In this document: piece by piece, positions 1 to 10,200 of the stretch
Layout of the letters: each line of letters begins with the position of its first letter
How positions within the stretch are numbered: position 1 is the stretch's first letter
Origin: Pseudaminobacter soli (ex Li et al. 2025)
GTDB lineage: Bacteria; Pseudomonadota; Alphaproteobacteria; Rhizobiales; Rhizobiaceae
Assembly (NCBI RefSeq): GCF_003012705.1
Contig: NZ_PXYL01000008.1
Coordinates: forward strand, 1-64,000
Direction of reading: 5' to 3'
DNA length: 64,000 bases
Made by a program: the position numbers and the translations under genes
Notes under the pieces: generated by a model
Told to the model about the DNA's origin: nothing
Databases searched by the model: none
What the model saw: only the letters and a program-made list of their open reading frames with translations

Positions 1-1270
1 GGCTGGCGCCCTCGGCGGTCTTCTTCACCGTGGCGGTGATCTGGTCGAGCGCGGCCGCGGTCTCCTCGAGGCTTGCCGCCTGCTGCTCGGTGCGCCGCGA
101 CAGATCGTCGGCGGCGGTCGAGATCTCACCGGTGCCGGCGTGGATGGCGTTGACGGAAGCGACCACCGACAGCAGCGTCTGCTGCAGCCGCTCGACGGCG
201 GCGTTGAAGTCCTCGCGCAGCTTCGACGCCCGGCCCTCGAACGGCACCTCGATGCGGAAGGTGAGATCGCCGCTCGACAGCCGCTCGAGCCCTTCGCCAA
301 GCGCCGAAATGGCGATCTGGCTCTGGCGCTCCTCCTCGGCCTTCTCGGCAGCGCGCGCCGCGCGCTCCTCCTCGGCCCGCTGGCGCGCCGTCTCGGCCTC
401 GGTCTCGAGGCGGATCTTCTCGATCGCCGCGTCCTTGAAGCTCTGCACCGCCGTCGCCATCTGCCCGACCTCGTCGCGACGGCCGACAGCCGGGATGACG
501 ATGTTGTGGTCACCAGCGGCGAGGTTGCGCATCGCCGCCGTCATCTGGCTCACCGGCTTGGCGATCTGGCGCGACAGCCACCAACCAATCAGGACGAGTA
601 GAACGATCGTCAAGCCAGCGCCGGCCGCCTGAAGATACCTGGCGTTGCGCACGGCCTCGTCTCTTTGCCGGCTTACTTCCTTCAGCCAAACGGAAACCTC
701 GTTCTGCACATTCGTGACCGCGACACGGATCGCCCCTTCCGTCTCGGACGTGTGCTGGGAAGCCACAAGGTCGCGAGCCCGCTGCTGCATGTCAGAATCG
801 CCGGCCAGCTTGACGATAGGATCGCCGACATCGAGACGCCACTGCCGAGCCGCGACGTGGAACTTGTCGATCGCCGCCAGCAGGCTTTCGTTGCCCTGCG
901 CTTCGTCCTTGGCGTTGGTAAGCTGCTGCTCGAACATCTGCGTGGACACGCGATAGCGCGCCAGGACGTCGTTCTTCGGCGCGATCACATAGAGGCGAGC
1001 CAGATTGACCCGATCGAGATGGAAGGCTTCGCCCTTGCCGATGTCAGTCACCAGACGGCTCGCCGTCTCATAGTGCTTTCCCGCGCTTTCAACCGTTGCC
1101 AGCGCCTGCATGAGGAGCAGCGCCACCACGATACTGACGACCATGATCACCGAGAAGCTCAGGGCCAGCTTCCGAGTGATACCGAAGCTGGTGAGGGAGA
1201 AGCGCCACATCTTCCTCGGGGCGCGAGCCTTGGGCGCAGGAGCTGCTGCGTCTAACGGGATTGAGCTCAT
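1..1270 (-). CDS. methyl-accepting chemotaxis protein, 3' part outside window
   Basis: Membrane chemoreceptor that would pass ligand signals to CheA/CheW. The start is the ATG at 1270 (MSSIPLD), with AAGGAAA just upstream; about 423 codons are visible before the window edge. A first membrane segment lies near residues 33-55 (LALSFSVIMVVSIVVALLL). A periplasmic domain of about 150 residues follows, then a second membrane segment (TIVLLVLIGWWLS), HAMP (KPVSQMTAAM) and a Glu/Ala/Arg-rich coiled coil. The last visible part (ISTAADDLSRRTEQQAASLEETAAAL) is the beginning of the methylation and signalling region, so the conserved hairpin tip is off-window. The short reading frames on the other strand are shadows. 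The ligand cannot be inferred. Confidence 0.9.
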   Translation of the reverse strand, partial: MSSIPLDAAAPAPKARAPRKMWRFSLTSFGITRKLALSFSVIMVVSIVVALLLMQALATVESAGKHYETASRLVTDIGKGEAFHLDRVNLARLYVIAPKNDVLARYRVSTQMFEQQLTNAKDEAQGNESLLAAIDKFHVAARQWRLDVGDPIVKLAGDSDMQQRARDLVASQHTSETEGAIRVAVTNVQNEVSVWLKEVSRQRDEAVRNARYLQAAGAGLTIVLLVLIGWWLSRQIAKPVSQMTAAMRNLAAGDHNIVIPAVGRRDEVGQMATAVQSFKDAAIEKIRLETEAETARQRAEEERAARAAEKAEEERQSQIAISALGEGLERLSSGDLTFRIEVPFEGRASKLREDFNAAVERLQQTLLSVVASVNAIHAGTGEISTAADDLSRRTEQQAASLEETAAALDQITATVKKTAEGAS

Positions 1271-1455
1271 CGGTAATTTCCTTGGCTTTGGGGATAGAAA
1301 AATTGGGATTGCCCCGGCAGGTCACTCAACGGGACAGGAATATGAAAGGTGACAGCGAGTCATCGGCCTAACATCAAACAAACACACACCAATCGCAGGC
1401 AGGGACGCCCATCAGGCCTCCGATTTGGCACGCGGTTAGAGTCCATTTGGGTAAC

Positions 1456-3678
1456 TTATTTCGTAAGATTTTCATCAATTCGCGCTTTCCCCCGAAAATA
1501 GTCTTCGACGCGAAAGCGCTCTATTGGCCTGCTCATGAGGAAGCCCTGCGCATAGTCGCAGCCATGTGCCTGGAGAAACCGGAATTGCTGTTCGGTTTCG
1601 ACGCCTTCGGCGACCACGGTCATCTTCAGATTGTGAGCGAGACTGATTATGGTGCGCGCGATCACCGCGTCGCACATGTCCGACTGGATTTCCCGAACGA
1701 AGGCTTGATCGATCTTGAGTCGGCTAACTGGATAGCGCTTGAGATGCGACAGCGATGCATAGCCGGTGCCGAAATCATCGAGGGTGATTGCGACGCCGGC
1801 GGCATGCAACTCGCACAGAGCTTCCGATATCCTATCGCTGGAACGGTCGAGCAGCACGTTCTCGGTCAGCTCGATCTCGAGCGCGGATGCGTCCAGGCGG
1901 AATTTTTGCAGCAGCGCCAGGACACTTTCGGTAAAGCCGCCCTGCTTGAGCTGGGCGGCGGCGACATTGACCGCGATCGGGCCCGGATCATAGCCGAGGT
2001 CGCGCAGGCGCCGGGCCGTCTGCATCGATTTTTCGAGCACGCGAAAGCCGAGCGGCACGATCAGGCCGCTGTCTTCGGCCACGGGGATGAAATCGCCGGG
2101 CGGGACCTGGCGCCCGTTCACCGTCCAGCGAGCGAGGGCCTCGAAGCCGACATGGCCGCGATGGTCCAGACTCACCTGGGGCTGGAGGGCAATATCGATC
2201 TCGTCAGCAGCCAGGGCAGTCCTCAGCGCGTCGCCAGTGGCCTGACGCCGTTCGACGCTGTCGCGGAGCGCCGGGTCGAAGAAGCATGAGATGCCGCGCC
2301 CGCGCCCCTTGGCGTGATACAGGGCAATGTCGGCATGCTTGAGCAGTTCCTTGGAGGAGCCGCCATCGTCCGGAAACATGGCGACGCCGGCACTGCAATT
2401 GGCATTCACCGTGCGATGTCCGATGTCGATGGGCTGGCGCACGCAGGCCAGGATCTTCTCGGCAATCCTGATCGCGTCATCCACGCCGGAGAGATTGGAG
2501 ATGACGATGGCGAATTCGTCCCCGCCAAGCCTCGCAACGGTGTCGGACTTGCGCAATATGCCACGAATGCGCTGCGCGACCGTCACCAGAAGCATGTCGC
2601 CGGCATCATGCCCGAGCGTGTCGTTGACGCTCTTGAAGTCGTCCAGGTCGACCAGCATCAGGGCGCCCTGCCGTCCTGTGCGCTCGCTCGCCGCGACGGC
2701 GTCCGCCAGTCGTTCGAGCAGGACGGTGCGATTGAATAGCCCGGTCAGCGGATCGTGCTCGGCCTGGCGCTTGATCACGAGTTCGGCTTGCTTCAAGTCG
2801 GTGATGTCGCTGCGGACCCCGACCACATAGCCGGTGCGTGAAAGCCGCTCGCGCACTTGCAGCCAGCGTCCGTCGCTCAATTGCTGCAGCACCTTCTTGC
2901 CAGGATTGCGATGCTCGCGCATGCGCGCCGCTATCCAGGCCTCGCGGCCCTCGGGCGTGTTCTTGGCAAGATTGAACTGGCCGTTCTCGACGCCGAAGCG
3001 GAGGATGCTCTCGAAGGATACGCCGAGCTCCATGACCGGCGCCGAGTTCTTGTAGTAGCGCTTGAAGGTGTCGTTGCACAAAGCCAGGCGGTCGTTGCTG
3101 TCGAATGCGGCCACCGCGTCAGGTATCGCCTCGAGAATATCGCGCAGCAGCCCCTCGGCTTCGCGTCTCTTTTCGTTTTCGGCGCTCAGCGCGGCTTCAG
3201 CGGCCTTGCGCCTGGTGATGTCGTAGCGGATCGAGACATAGCCGCGCCCGGCACCGGATGGGGCCAGCAGCGGCACGATGGTGGTGTCGACCCAGTAAAG
3301 GCTGCCGTCCTTGGAGCGGTTGCAGATTTCGCCGTGCCACAATCCGCCCTGGGCAATGGTGCGCCACATGTCGACGAAGAACTGTCGCGGGTGCAGGCCG
3401 GAATTGACGATGCTGTGCTTCTGTCCGAGCAGTTCGCCGCGCGCAAAACCGCTGATTCGGCAAAACAGGTCGTTCACGAAGACGATGGTTCCGCTGCGAT
3501 CGGTCATCGCCACGATGGCATGCCGGTCGAGAGCAGTTTTATAGGCGCCGAACTCCGCCTGTATCTGCTTGACCTTGTCGCCGGCTCTGTGAAAATCTTT
3601 TTTCACTGTGGCAGTCGCGGGATACAGCCCCGCCCGCCCTCCGCCTTCTAAAGACGCAGGTTCCTGGTCCAATGACAT
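1456..3678 (-). CDS. PAS-PAS-GGDEF-EAL cyclic-di-GMP protein
   Basis: A 740-aa cytoplasmic signalling protein with no membrane segment. Two PAS/PAC sensor modules occupy roughly residues 45-165 and 170-300. The GGDEF domain (about 305-470) keeps an intact RLGGDEF motif near residue 385. The EAL domain (about 480-735) keeps FEALARW near 511, ELTEN, and DDFGTGYASL. Both catalytic signatures look complete, so it may make and/or degrade c-di-GMP; which activity dominates cannot be read from sequence. The start ATG at 3678 is preceded by GGGAGGGGG. It is divergent from the Crp/Fnr gene, with 227 bp between them, and lies upstream of the chemoreceptor on the same strand, separated by 185 bp. Confidence 0.93.
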   Translation of the reverse strand: MSLDQEPASLEGGGRAGLYPATATVKKDFHRAGDKVKQIQAEFGAYKTALDRHAIVAMTDRSGTIVFVNDLFCRISGFARGELLGQKHSIVNSGLHPRQFFVDMWRTIAQGGLWHGEICNRSKDGSLYWVDTTIVPLLAPSGAGRGYVSIRYDITRRKAAEAALSAENEKRREAEGLLRDILEAIPDAVAAFDSNDRLALCNDTFKRYYKNSAPVMELGVSFESILRFGVENGQFNLAKNTPEGREAWIAARMREHRNPGKKVLQQLSDGRWLQVRERLSRTGYVVGVRSDITDLKQAELVIKRQAEHDPLTGLFNRTVLLERLADAVAASERTGRQGALMLVDLDDFKSVNDTLGHDAGDMLLVTVAQRIRGILRKSDTVARLGGDEFAIVISNLSGVDDAIRIAEKILACVRQPIDIGHRTVNANCSAGVAMFPDDGGSSKELLKHADIALYHAKGRGRGISCFFDPALRDSVERRQATGDALRTALAADEIDIALQPQVSLDHRGHVGFEALARWTVNGRQVPPGDFIPVAEDSGLIVPLGFRVLEKSMQTARRLRDLGYDPGPIAVNVAAAQLKQGGFTESVLALLQKFRLDASALEIELTENVLLDRSSDRISEALCELHAAGVAITLDDFGTGYASLSHLKRYPVSRLKIDQAFVREIQSDMCDAVIARTIISLAHNLKMTVVAEGVETEQQFRFLQAHGCDYAQGFLMSRPIERFRVEDYFRGKARIDENLTK

Positions 3679-3844
3679 GCTTTCCCCCTCCCGGCCGCAG
3701 TCTCCCTCTAGTGCGACCCTCCCCCATCGCTACCGGCCACGCGCCGAGCCTTTCCGTTAGGACAACATAAATTACCTGGCGGAATTTTCCGGAACACGGC
3801 TATGTTCGGCATTCCTGTCCATTCGGATCGGCGACATCACCATA

Positions 3845-3874
3845 TGTACGGTAGCGAATGAACTATACCGTACA
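3845..3874. promoter_or_regulatory. perfect inverted repeat, likely operator of the Crp/Fnr gene
   Basis: TGTACGGTA, 12 bp, TACCGTACA: a perfect 9-bp inverted repeat ending 31 bp before the GTG start of the Crp/Fnr-type regulator. Position and symmetry fit an autoregulatory operator. It differs from the classic Fnr (TTGAT-N4-ATCAA) and Crp (TGTGA-N6-TCACA) sites. It also sits between two divergent genes and could affect the c-di-GMP gene. Confidence 0.6.
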
Positions 3875-3905
3875 CATCCAGAAGTTAACTGGAGTTTAAG
3901 GGCCC

Positions 3906-4745
3906 GTGAGCACGCAAAAAACCTTCTCCTCTACGCTGGAGAGCGTCAGCCAGACAAATGAAGAGGCTGAGTTGAGGCCCGATATTCGCAACAAGGTTCT
4001 TCTGTCGCTGCGCCCGGAAGCCCAGCTATTCTTGCGGGAACGTCTCGTCACGCGGCCCATATCAGTCGGCGAAGTCATATTCGATGACGGCGAACCGCTT
4101 ACTCATGCCGTGTTTCCGAACGAGGGCGTGATTTCCTACATGGCCGAAATGGAAGACGGCCGAAGCGTCGAAAAGGCATCGATAGGGCTGGAAGGATTTG
4201 TCGGCTTCGCGCTTGTGATGGGTGGCGGCAATGCGGTGGGCAGAAGCCTGGTGCAAGTGGCGGGCAGCGCATCCTGGCTGTCGATAGACGATCTCAATGC
4301 CGCGCATGAACGCTTCATCTGCGTTCGCGAAGCCATGCTGCGCTACTCCAAATCGCTGATCGTCCAGCTGATGGAATCGGTTGCCTGCAACAGTCTGCAC
4401 ACGGCTGAACAGCGCGTGGCGCGCTGGCTGCTGCAGACCCTCGACCGCGTGCCCGGCGACACGTTCGTTCTGACGCAGGAAGCCTTGTCGCAGGTGCTTG
4501 GCCTGCGCCGAGCCACGGTCAGCGGGATCTGCTCGGAACTGCAGGATGCCGGCATCATCACCTATCATCGCGGCACGATGACCATCTGCGATCGCGCAGC
4601 GTTGGAGGAGCGCACCTGCGAATGCTACTGGCGCGTGCTGGACGCATCGCTGCTCGGCGATCAGGGCGGCGATGGGGTGACGCCGGCGAGATCTCGAATC
4701 GCTGACAGGCGTTCTCGGGGCATTTTTCGTCGTCGGGGATATTAG
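3906..4745 (+). CDS. Crp/Fnr-family transcriptional regulator
   Basis: A 279-aa DNA-binding regulator. Residues about 40-155 form a cyclic-nucleotide-binding-type beta barrel (FDDGEPLTHAVFPNEGVISYM). Residues about 170-240 form the Crp-type winged helix (FVLTQEALSQVLGLRRATVS as recognition region). No cysteine cluster of the oxygen-sensing Fnr type is seen. The GTG at 3906 is chosen because GGAG lies about 12 bp upstream and the palindrome at 3845-3874 lies in the promoter. The C-terminal 35 residues (rich in Arg, Gly and Ser) extend beyond the usual family end. This type, with a nucleotide pocket lacking the standard signature, is common in rhizobia; the effector is unknown. Confidence 0.88.
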   Translation: MSTQKTFSSTLESVSQTNEEAELRPDIRNKVLLSLRPEAQLFLRERLVTRPISVGEVIFDDGEPLTHAVFPNEGVISYMAEMEDGRSVEKASIGLEGFVGFALVMGGGNAVGRSLVQVAGSASWLSIDDLNAAHERFICVREAMLRYSKSLIVQLMESVACNSLHTAEQRVARWLLQTLDRVPGDTFVLTQEALSQVLGLRRATVSGICSELQDAGIITYHRGTMTICDRAALEERTCECYWRVLDASLLGDQGGDGVTPARSRIADRRSRGIFRRRGY

Positions 4746-4883
4746 GCCCCGACAGGCAGACGGCGCGGTTCCCTGGCAGCTGGATGGGCGATCCGTTGTC
4801 AGCGACCGTGCCGATTGCGCGCAGGATAAGGCCGCGGCAGGCGACGTGCCGTCGGTCGGGTCGGTGAGCAGTTATCTGAAGGG

Positions 4884-4908
4884 GAGGGGGATGGCGGAGA
4901 AGGAGGGA
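4884..4908. repeat. attL: 25-bp direct repeat of the tRNA-Ser 3' end
   Basis: This 25-bp segment (starting GAGGGGGATGG, ending GGAGAAGGAGGGA) is identical to 16683-16707. In the right copy, 17 bp are the 3' end of tRNA-Ser(CGA) including CCA, and 8 bp lie downstream of the gene. The left copy has no tRNA body attached, so it is the displaced copy left by site-specific integration. The 138 bp before it (4746-4883) contain no gene that I can recognise. Confidence 0.93.
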
Positions 4909-4972
4909 AACTCTCTCCCGCGCCTCTAGACCCCCTTTAGCCCTTGACTTTCAAGGCCTGCGTTTCCACCTG

Positions 4973-4995
4973 TGGGGCACCAGTGTGGGGCACCG
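4973..4995 (+). repeat. left 23-bp terminal repeat, candidate integrase arm site
   Basis: Two copies of TGGGGCACC spaced 13 bp start to start. It matches the right-end copy at 16607-16629 in 22 of 23 positions, in the same orientation, and lies 64 bp inside attL. It ends a few bases before the integrase ribosome-binding site, so binding of integrase here could also repress its own gene. The arm-site role is inferred from position only. Confidence 0.7.
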
Positions 4996-5003
4996 GAGGG
5001 GAA

Positions 5004-6326
5004 ATGGCGGGCAGCTCTAGGCAATATCTGGAATGGCATGGCCAGCAATGGAGGGTGCGCGTCAAGGTTCCAGCCAGCGTCCGCGATCTCATAGGCCGCA
5101 GCAAACTGGTTCATCCGCTTCATACTGCCGACTTGAAGGAAGCCAACGAGCGTAAGTGGGCGGTCGTGGCGCGGCTCAAAAGCACCATCGCGGCAGCCGA
5201 GAAGGCACTTTCCACTAGCGATCTTCTCGACGCGGAGGCGCTCCACATGCGGCTCCACAAGGACGAGGAGTGGACGCTCGATGCCGTCCAAGAGCGGGCC
5301 GAGCAAATCGAAGAGACCCACGGCCTTGGTCGCGCCAAGGCGTTCTATGACCTCGCCAGCGGGCAAGTGACGCCTCTAGACCACCACGCAGACGCCTTCG
5401 TGCAGCACCAGGGCTACCGAATGAAGTCGGAAGGGGACTTTCGCCGGGCGTTGGGGTGGCTGGGCAATTGGCTTCGGGATGCCGACCAGCCGGTGGCGCT
5501 GGAGGCGGTCTCCCGATCACATGCAGGCAAGTTCATTTCGGAGAGCCTCACGGTCGGACGTAGTGCTGACAAGGCGACCGCCTATCTCGGCTTCATTCGG
5601 CAGTACTGGAAATGGCTCCTCGACAAGGGGCACCTCCGTAGCGGGGAGAACCCATGGGTAGGCCAGACCCTTCCAGCTTCCCCTAAGCATCGGCGGGATG
5701 CAGAGCCCGACCGTGGCAAGCGCCCCTTTACGGACGATGAGATCAAGACGCTCCTCAATGGTGACGGAGGGCCGATGCTCAACGACCTCATGCGGATCGC
5801 GGCTTTGAGCGGAATGCGGATCGAGGAGATTTGCCAGCTATATGTCTCCGATTGCGAAGGCGGGGTCTTCAACATTTGGGCTGGAAAGACGGACAGCGCC
5901 CGCCGTACTGTCCCGATCCATAGCGGCCTCAAGAGAATCATCGAGCGGAGGACCAAGGGCAAGGAGGGCAACGCCTTCCTGATTGACGACCTGCCGCCTG
6001 TCCCCAAGTCCCGCGAGACCCGCTCAGACCCCGCCGCCAAGAGGTTCACTCGCTACCGGCGCGACCTCGGAGTGGACGAGAGGCCGAACGACAAGGCGAA
6101 GAGCAACGTGGACTTCCACTCATTCCGCCGCTGGTTCATTCGGAAGGCGCGTGATGCCAAGCTTGCCGGGGCTCAAGGGTTCGATGAGTGGACCATTACG
6201 TGGGTTGTTGGACACACCGATAGTGACCGCGCCAAGAGCTTGGACCTAAGTCAGCACGGCTACGCAGGTCAGGACCCAGAGAAAGCGAAGAGGGCGCTTG
6301 TGGAGGCCGTGAAGCTACCTTCCTAG
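5004..6326 (+). CDS. int: tyrosine-type site-specific integrase
   Basis: A 440-aa phage-type integrase expected to recombine the element with the 3' end of tRNA-Ser. The N-terminal part (YLEWHGQQWRVRVKVP) resembles the arm-binding region of P4-like and rhizobial phage integrases. A core-binding domain spans about 130-230. The catalytic domain shows the Arg in LSGMRIEEI (about 272), the HxxR box in HSFRRWFIRKAR (about 373), a WVVGHTD box, and the Tyr nucleophile in QHGYAGQ (about 419). All catalytic residues appear present, so it should be active. ATG 5004 is preferred over the upstream TTG at 4944 because GGAGGG lies 4-9 bp before it. No excisionase gene was found beside it. Confidence 0.95.
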   Translation: MAGSSRQYLEWHGQQWRVRVKVPASVRDLIGRSKLVHPLHTADLKEANERKWAVVARLKSTIAAAEKALSTSDLLDAEALHMRLHKDEEWTLDAVQERAEQIEETHGLGRAKAFYDLASGQVTPLDHHADAFVQHQGYRMKSEGDFRRALGWLGNWLRDADQPVALEAVSRSHAGKFISESLTVGRSADKATAYLGFIRQYWKWLLDKGHLRSGENPWVGQTLPASPKHRRDAEPDRGKRPFTDDEIKTLLNGDGGPMLNDLMRIAALSGMRIEEICQLYVSDCEGGVFNIWAGKTDSARRTVPIHSGLKRIIERRTKGKEGNAFLIDDLPPVPKSRETRSDPAAKRFTRYRRDLGVDERPNDKAKSNVDFHSFRRWFIRKARDAKLAGAQGFDEWTITWVVGHTDSDRAKSLDLSQHGYAGQDPEKAKRALVEAVKLPS

Positions 6327-6442
6327 CCAGCTAGAGGGGAAGGGGGCATGGCCGGCGTGCGAAGCCACCCACCCCACCTATTGGTGCCACCAATGGCACA
6401 GGCAATCCGGTAGTCGAAAGCCCCGCTTAGGGGCCCCCCAAG

Positions 6443-6463
6443 AAGTTACCCCATACTCTATGA
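6443..6463 (+). promoter_or_regulatory. T7-family-like phage promoter motif, copy 1
   Basis: AGTTACCCCATACTCTATGA lies within 6443-6463 and recurs with one change at 11524-11544 and more loosely at 11568-11590. Aligned to T7-family promoters (-17 to +6), the copies keep the TTAC block at -15 to -12 and an ACTATA-like block at -6 to -1. The motif is 75 bp upstream of the 227-aa gene on the same strand. The repetition is visible; recognition by a T7-like RNA polymerase is inference. Confidence 0.5.
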
Positions 6464-6465
6464 AC

Positions 6466-6499
6466 AGAGGAGCTTGGAGCGCCTTCGCGGGGCTCCTCT
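6466..6499 (+). other. hairpin in the leader of the phage-like gene pair
   Basis: AGAGGAGC at 6466-6473 pairs with GCTCCTCT at 6492-6499 around an 18-base loop that can fold further. It begins three bases after the promoter-like motif, so it would be the very 5' end of a transcript starting there. It has no T-run and may be an RNA-stabilising or processing stem rather than a terminator. The 40 bp before the motif also hold a short GCCCC/GGGGC stem (6419-6434). Confidence 0.4.
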
Positions 6500-6538
6500 T
6501 CCAGGTTGCTGCTCGTGACAAGCTACAGGAGGATATTG

Positions 6539-7222
6539 ATGCCTAGCAGTCGTACAGCTTTCGAACAGACGCCGTTGATTACGCCGCAACGCCTCCTCAG
6601 CGATTGGAGGCAAATCTTTGACCGAAGTGTCCTGCCGGAATGGCTGCACACGGTCACCTTCCCCGAACTAATTGCGACGGCAGACGAAGGGGAAGACACG
6701 AAGATAACTGTGCCTCAGTGGGCGTATATTCGGATTGGCAGGAAACTTCCTTGGCACTGCCATATCCGCGTTATTGAGCTTGGTGCCCTCTTGGAATTGA
6801 CGAGGGTGGGCATCACAGTTCGGACTAACAGCAACCACACTGAACCCCGGCCCCAGGTCTATGCCAAGCTCTCAATACCGGGGGCTCCACATGACAACAC
6901 GCCGATAACGCGACTATTTGCCGGCGCAATGGCTGGTGAGGCGGTGACAGCCCTGGGCCGCCGCAACGATGTCAGCGCATGGAACGCTGCCATTAAGGCA
7001 GACCGTCATGCCATCAAAGATGCCCGAGAGCAGACTATGCGGCATGTCGAAAGGCTACTACGCGAAGGGGCGGCAGCAGGCACATTGCCACTCGGCTTCG
7101 ACGTCGCCGCCTATCTCGATAACCTTGCGGACTTGTTTCGCTGGATGGACCAAGGACTGGAGCCGAGCAACTTCCATCCTAGCGACCCACGACGCGCCCT
7201 TGCAGAACAGGCTGCGGCCTAA
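6539..7222 (+). CDS. hypothetical protein of the phage-like gene pair
   Basis: A 227-aa soluble protein of unknown function. ATG 6539 follows AGGAGG at good spacing, which rules out the frame's earlier start at 6506. The first 100 residues read as a mixed alpha/beta domain (WLHTVTFPELIATADEG, ITVPQWAYIRIGRKLPWHCH). The C-terminal half is helical and charged (DRHAIKDAREQTMRHVERLL). Its stop lies two bases before the start of the 1258-aa gene, so the two are translationally coupled, and the same promoter-like motif precedes them. By position, next to a very large structural-looking protein, it could be a small virion or internal protein; I recognise no family signature. Confidence 0.7.
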   Translation: MPSSRTAFEQTPLITPQRLLSDWRQIFDRSVLPEWLHTVTFPELIATADEGEDTKITVPQWAYIRIGRKLPWHCHIRVIELGALLELTRVGITVRTNSNHTEPRPQVYAKLSIPGAPHDNTPITRLFAGAMAGEAVTALGRRNDVSAWNAAIKADRHAIKDAREQTMRHVERLLREGAAAGTLPLGFDVAAYLDNLADLFRWMDQGLEPSNFHPSDPRRALAEQAAA

Positions 7223-7224
7223 CC

Positions 7225-10200
7225 ATGGACCAAGCAGAGTTCGAACGGCTTCTAGCCAACGTTAAGCCAGCCACAGCGCCGGTTACCGAAGGCGGGCCCC
7301 AGCTCGACACCGAGGCGTTGGCGTCCATGGCCGAACAAGCGGGCCTCACGCCACCTAAGCCCGACGCCACCCAGTTGGATGCTCAAGGCCTACGCCCTGA
7401 CGGCACCAGCTACTCCCAGCCTCCCGCACAGGAGCCGGCTTTGGCCGATCCTTCAAGCACTGATGCGGTGGCCGGGGGTGCGCTGAAGGGCGTCTTCGAG
7501 ACCAAGGACTTCCTGTTTGGCGATACGCTGCCTGATGACCGCTCGGAGTTCCGCAAGTCCGTTGAGGACACCGTGGACCTCCGCCGCCAGCAATCCATTG
7601 TGGATGGCTTCTCGGCCGGCATCGGGCAGTTCGCCGTGGGCATGATCGGCTTGGGCAAGGCCCGGTGGATCGCCAAGGGTCTGCCTTGGGTTGGCCGGGG
7701 GCTCGGAGCCATTGAGGCCACCCGCAAAGGCCGCGTTGCGCTGGAGAGCGCCAAGGCTGCCACCGTGGGTGCCGTGGCGTTCGATCCCCATGAGGAGCGC
7801 CTGTCGAACCTTATTCAGGGGACCCCGTTGGCCAACCCGCTCAATGCGTGGCTTGCGGCCGATCCCAGCGACAGTGCCGCCGAGGGCCGCGTAAAGGCCG
7901 CCTTGGAGAGCATCGGGCTTGATGCTGCAATCCTCGGCACCTTCATGGCCGGCACGAAGATATGGAAGGCGCTGCGTAAGGGCGACACAGCGGCGGCCGA
8001 AAGGCTGGCCGCTGAGTTTGAGACCAGCGTGGCCAAGGAGACGGAGGCGGAGCGAAGCGCTGAGCAAGGCGCAGTGGCCCCGCCAGCGAACCCAGACAGT
8101 GCGGGGTCCACGAGTACCACCCCCACCGCTGAAGCCCCTCAGGCGACTCCTCTGAGTCAAGCAGGGGCGGTGGATGTTCAAGTGGTCTCCAACCCCACCG
8201 AGGCCGCTCAGGCTGCCGGTGTGGAAACCCCGTTGCCTAGCGCCAAGCCCCGCATCAAGTTCTCCGACGAGGACACCGCTGCCGTTCTCTCGGGGATGGA
8301 AGCTGATGCCGACGCCATGACGAAGCACGGTGGCTGGTACCAGGCGGTGGAGGCAGGGCACACCTTCGGCAAGGGTGATGGCATCCCTTACGTCAAGCTC
8401 AACAGTGACGCCGATGTGGACGACTTCATGGCCCGCGTGGTGGATGCCGCTGAAGAGCGCCTGGACAGCATGAAGGGTGGTGATGTGCTGTCCGATGAGC
8501 GTGTCACGAAGCTGGTGGACCAGCGGGTGGCACTCTTTGACGATGACCCCGCGCTCCTCCTCGGTCAAATCCAGAAGGCCGGCAAAGACGCCAGCCATAT
8601 GGTTGCCGAAATGGAAGCCGGCTATCTCCTCTCCGCCCGCATGTTCCAAGACACCTATGCGCTGGCCAATCGGATACGCATGGGGGACTTCGCGGAGTTC
8701 GGTGGGAAGGAAGCGGCGGTTGATGAACTTAAGAAGCGGCTCAGTCTAGCGGCCTCGGTCTACGGCTCGGCGCGGTCCATCACGTCCAACGCGGCGAGGT
8801 CCGTGCGGCGCATGAGGGGAGACTTCAAGCTGAAGCCTGAGGATGTCGCCAAGCTGAAGGAGCTTGACGGTGACCAGTTGGCGGAGCTTCTCGTCAGCAC
8901 TCAGGGCAGTCCCCGTAACATCGCCAAGCTGGCAAACCCCAGCATGTGGACCAAAGCGGTGGACTTCGGCCAGTTCCTCCTCATCAACAACCTGGTGTCC
9001 GGCCCGAAGACCCAGCTCATCAACATGCTGACCAATAGCTATATGGTCGGCGCAAGGCCCTTGGAGCGCATCCTTGGGTCTGTCATTGGGGCGGCCAAGG
9101 GCGATGCTCCGAGCCGAGCGATCCTTCAGGAGAGCGTCAAGCAGTACGCCTATATGGGCACGTCCTTGGGAGAGGCCTTCACGCTCGCTCGTAAGGCCTT
9201 CATGCTCAACGATAGTGTGCTCTCTCCCCACCGCTCCGAAATGTGGCGGGGGATGCAGACAGGTGCGCCTAATGCAGTCCCCGTGCGGAGCTGGAAGCCG
9301 TGGGACAGCGTGCCCAACGTGCTCCATAACGCCCTCCAGATTGCCACCAACACGGTGGGGATGCCTACGCGGGCCCTCGGCACGGTGGACGAGCTGGTGA
9401 AGCAGACGGTCTATCGCTCCACGGTCATGGCCAGAGCGCACATGGAGGCGGTCAAGCAGGGGGCAGAGAGCGGGCTTGAGGGCGATGGTCTGAAGAGCTT
9501 CGTGCAGAGCTTCGTGCGGGACAAGCTGGACAAGGCGTTTGACGCTGAGGGCCGGGGCGTTGATGCGGGGGCGCTGAGGGAGGCCAACATTGCCACCTTC
9601 CAGCAAGAGCTACTGGCGGGCACATGGGGGAGGACGGTGCATCAGGCCGTGGGCAACCACCCTGAATTGCGGCTGGTCCTTCCGTTTGTGAAGACCCCCG
9701 CCAATGTTCTCCGCTACGGCTGGAAGCTAACCCCTGGCCTCAATGCGTTCCAGAAGGAGTTCCGTGATATGTGGCTGGGGAGGATGGGCAGGGAGCAGCA
9801 GGCCCAGGCTTATGGACAAATGGCCACGGGCACCCTGTTCATGGGTTATGCCGCCTATCTTGTCTCCAACGGAACGATAACTGGTGCGGGACCCTCGGAC
9901 TACAAGGCTCAGGCGGAACTCAAGGCCACCGGTTGGCAGCCCTATTCCATCGTCTTTGAGAACGCGGACGGGTCCAAAACCTATGTGCCCTATGGCCGGT
10001 ATGACCCCATAGCGATCCCCTTTGGCATCATCGCGGACATCCAAGACGCAATTCACAACATGGGCGAAGGTGGCGAAGAAGATGCCGGTGTTGCCTCGGC
10101 CATCGGCGGTCTCAGTCTGGCGCTCGCCAAACAGTTCACCAGCAAGACCTATCTTTCCGGCCTGGGGGACGCACTTGACGCTATCATGGAGCCTGACCGG

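Noticed and set aside
4944-5003. Longer integrase start at TTG 4944
   Set aside because: It would place the 23-bp repeat inside the gene; ATG 5004 has a strong GGAGGG and a natural N-terminus.
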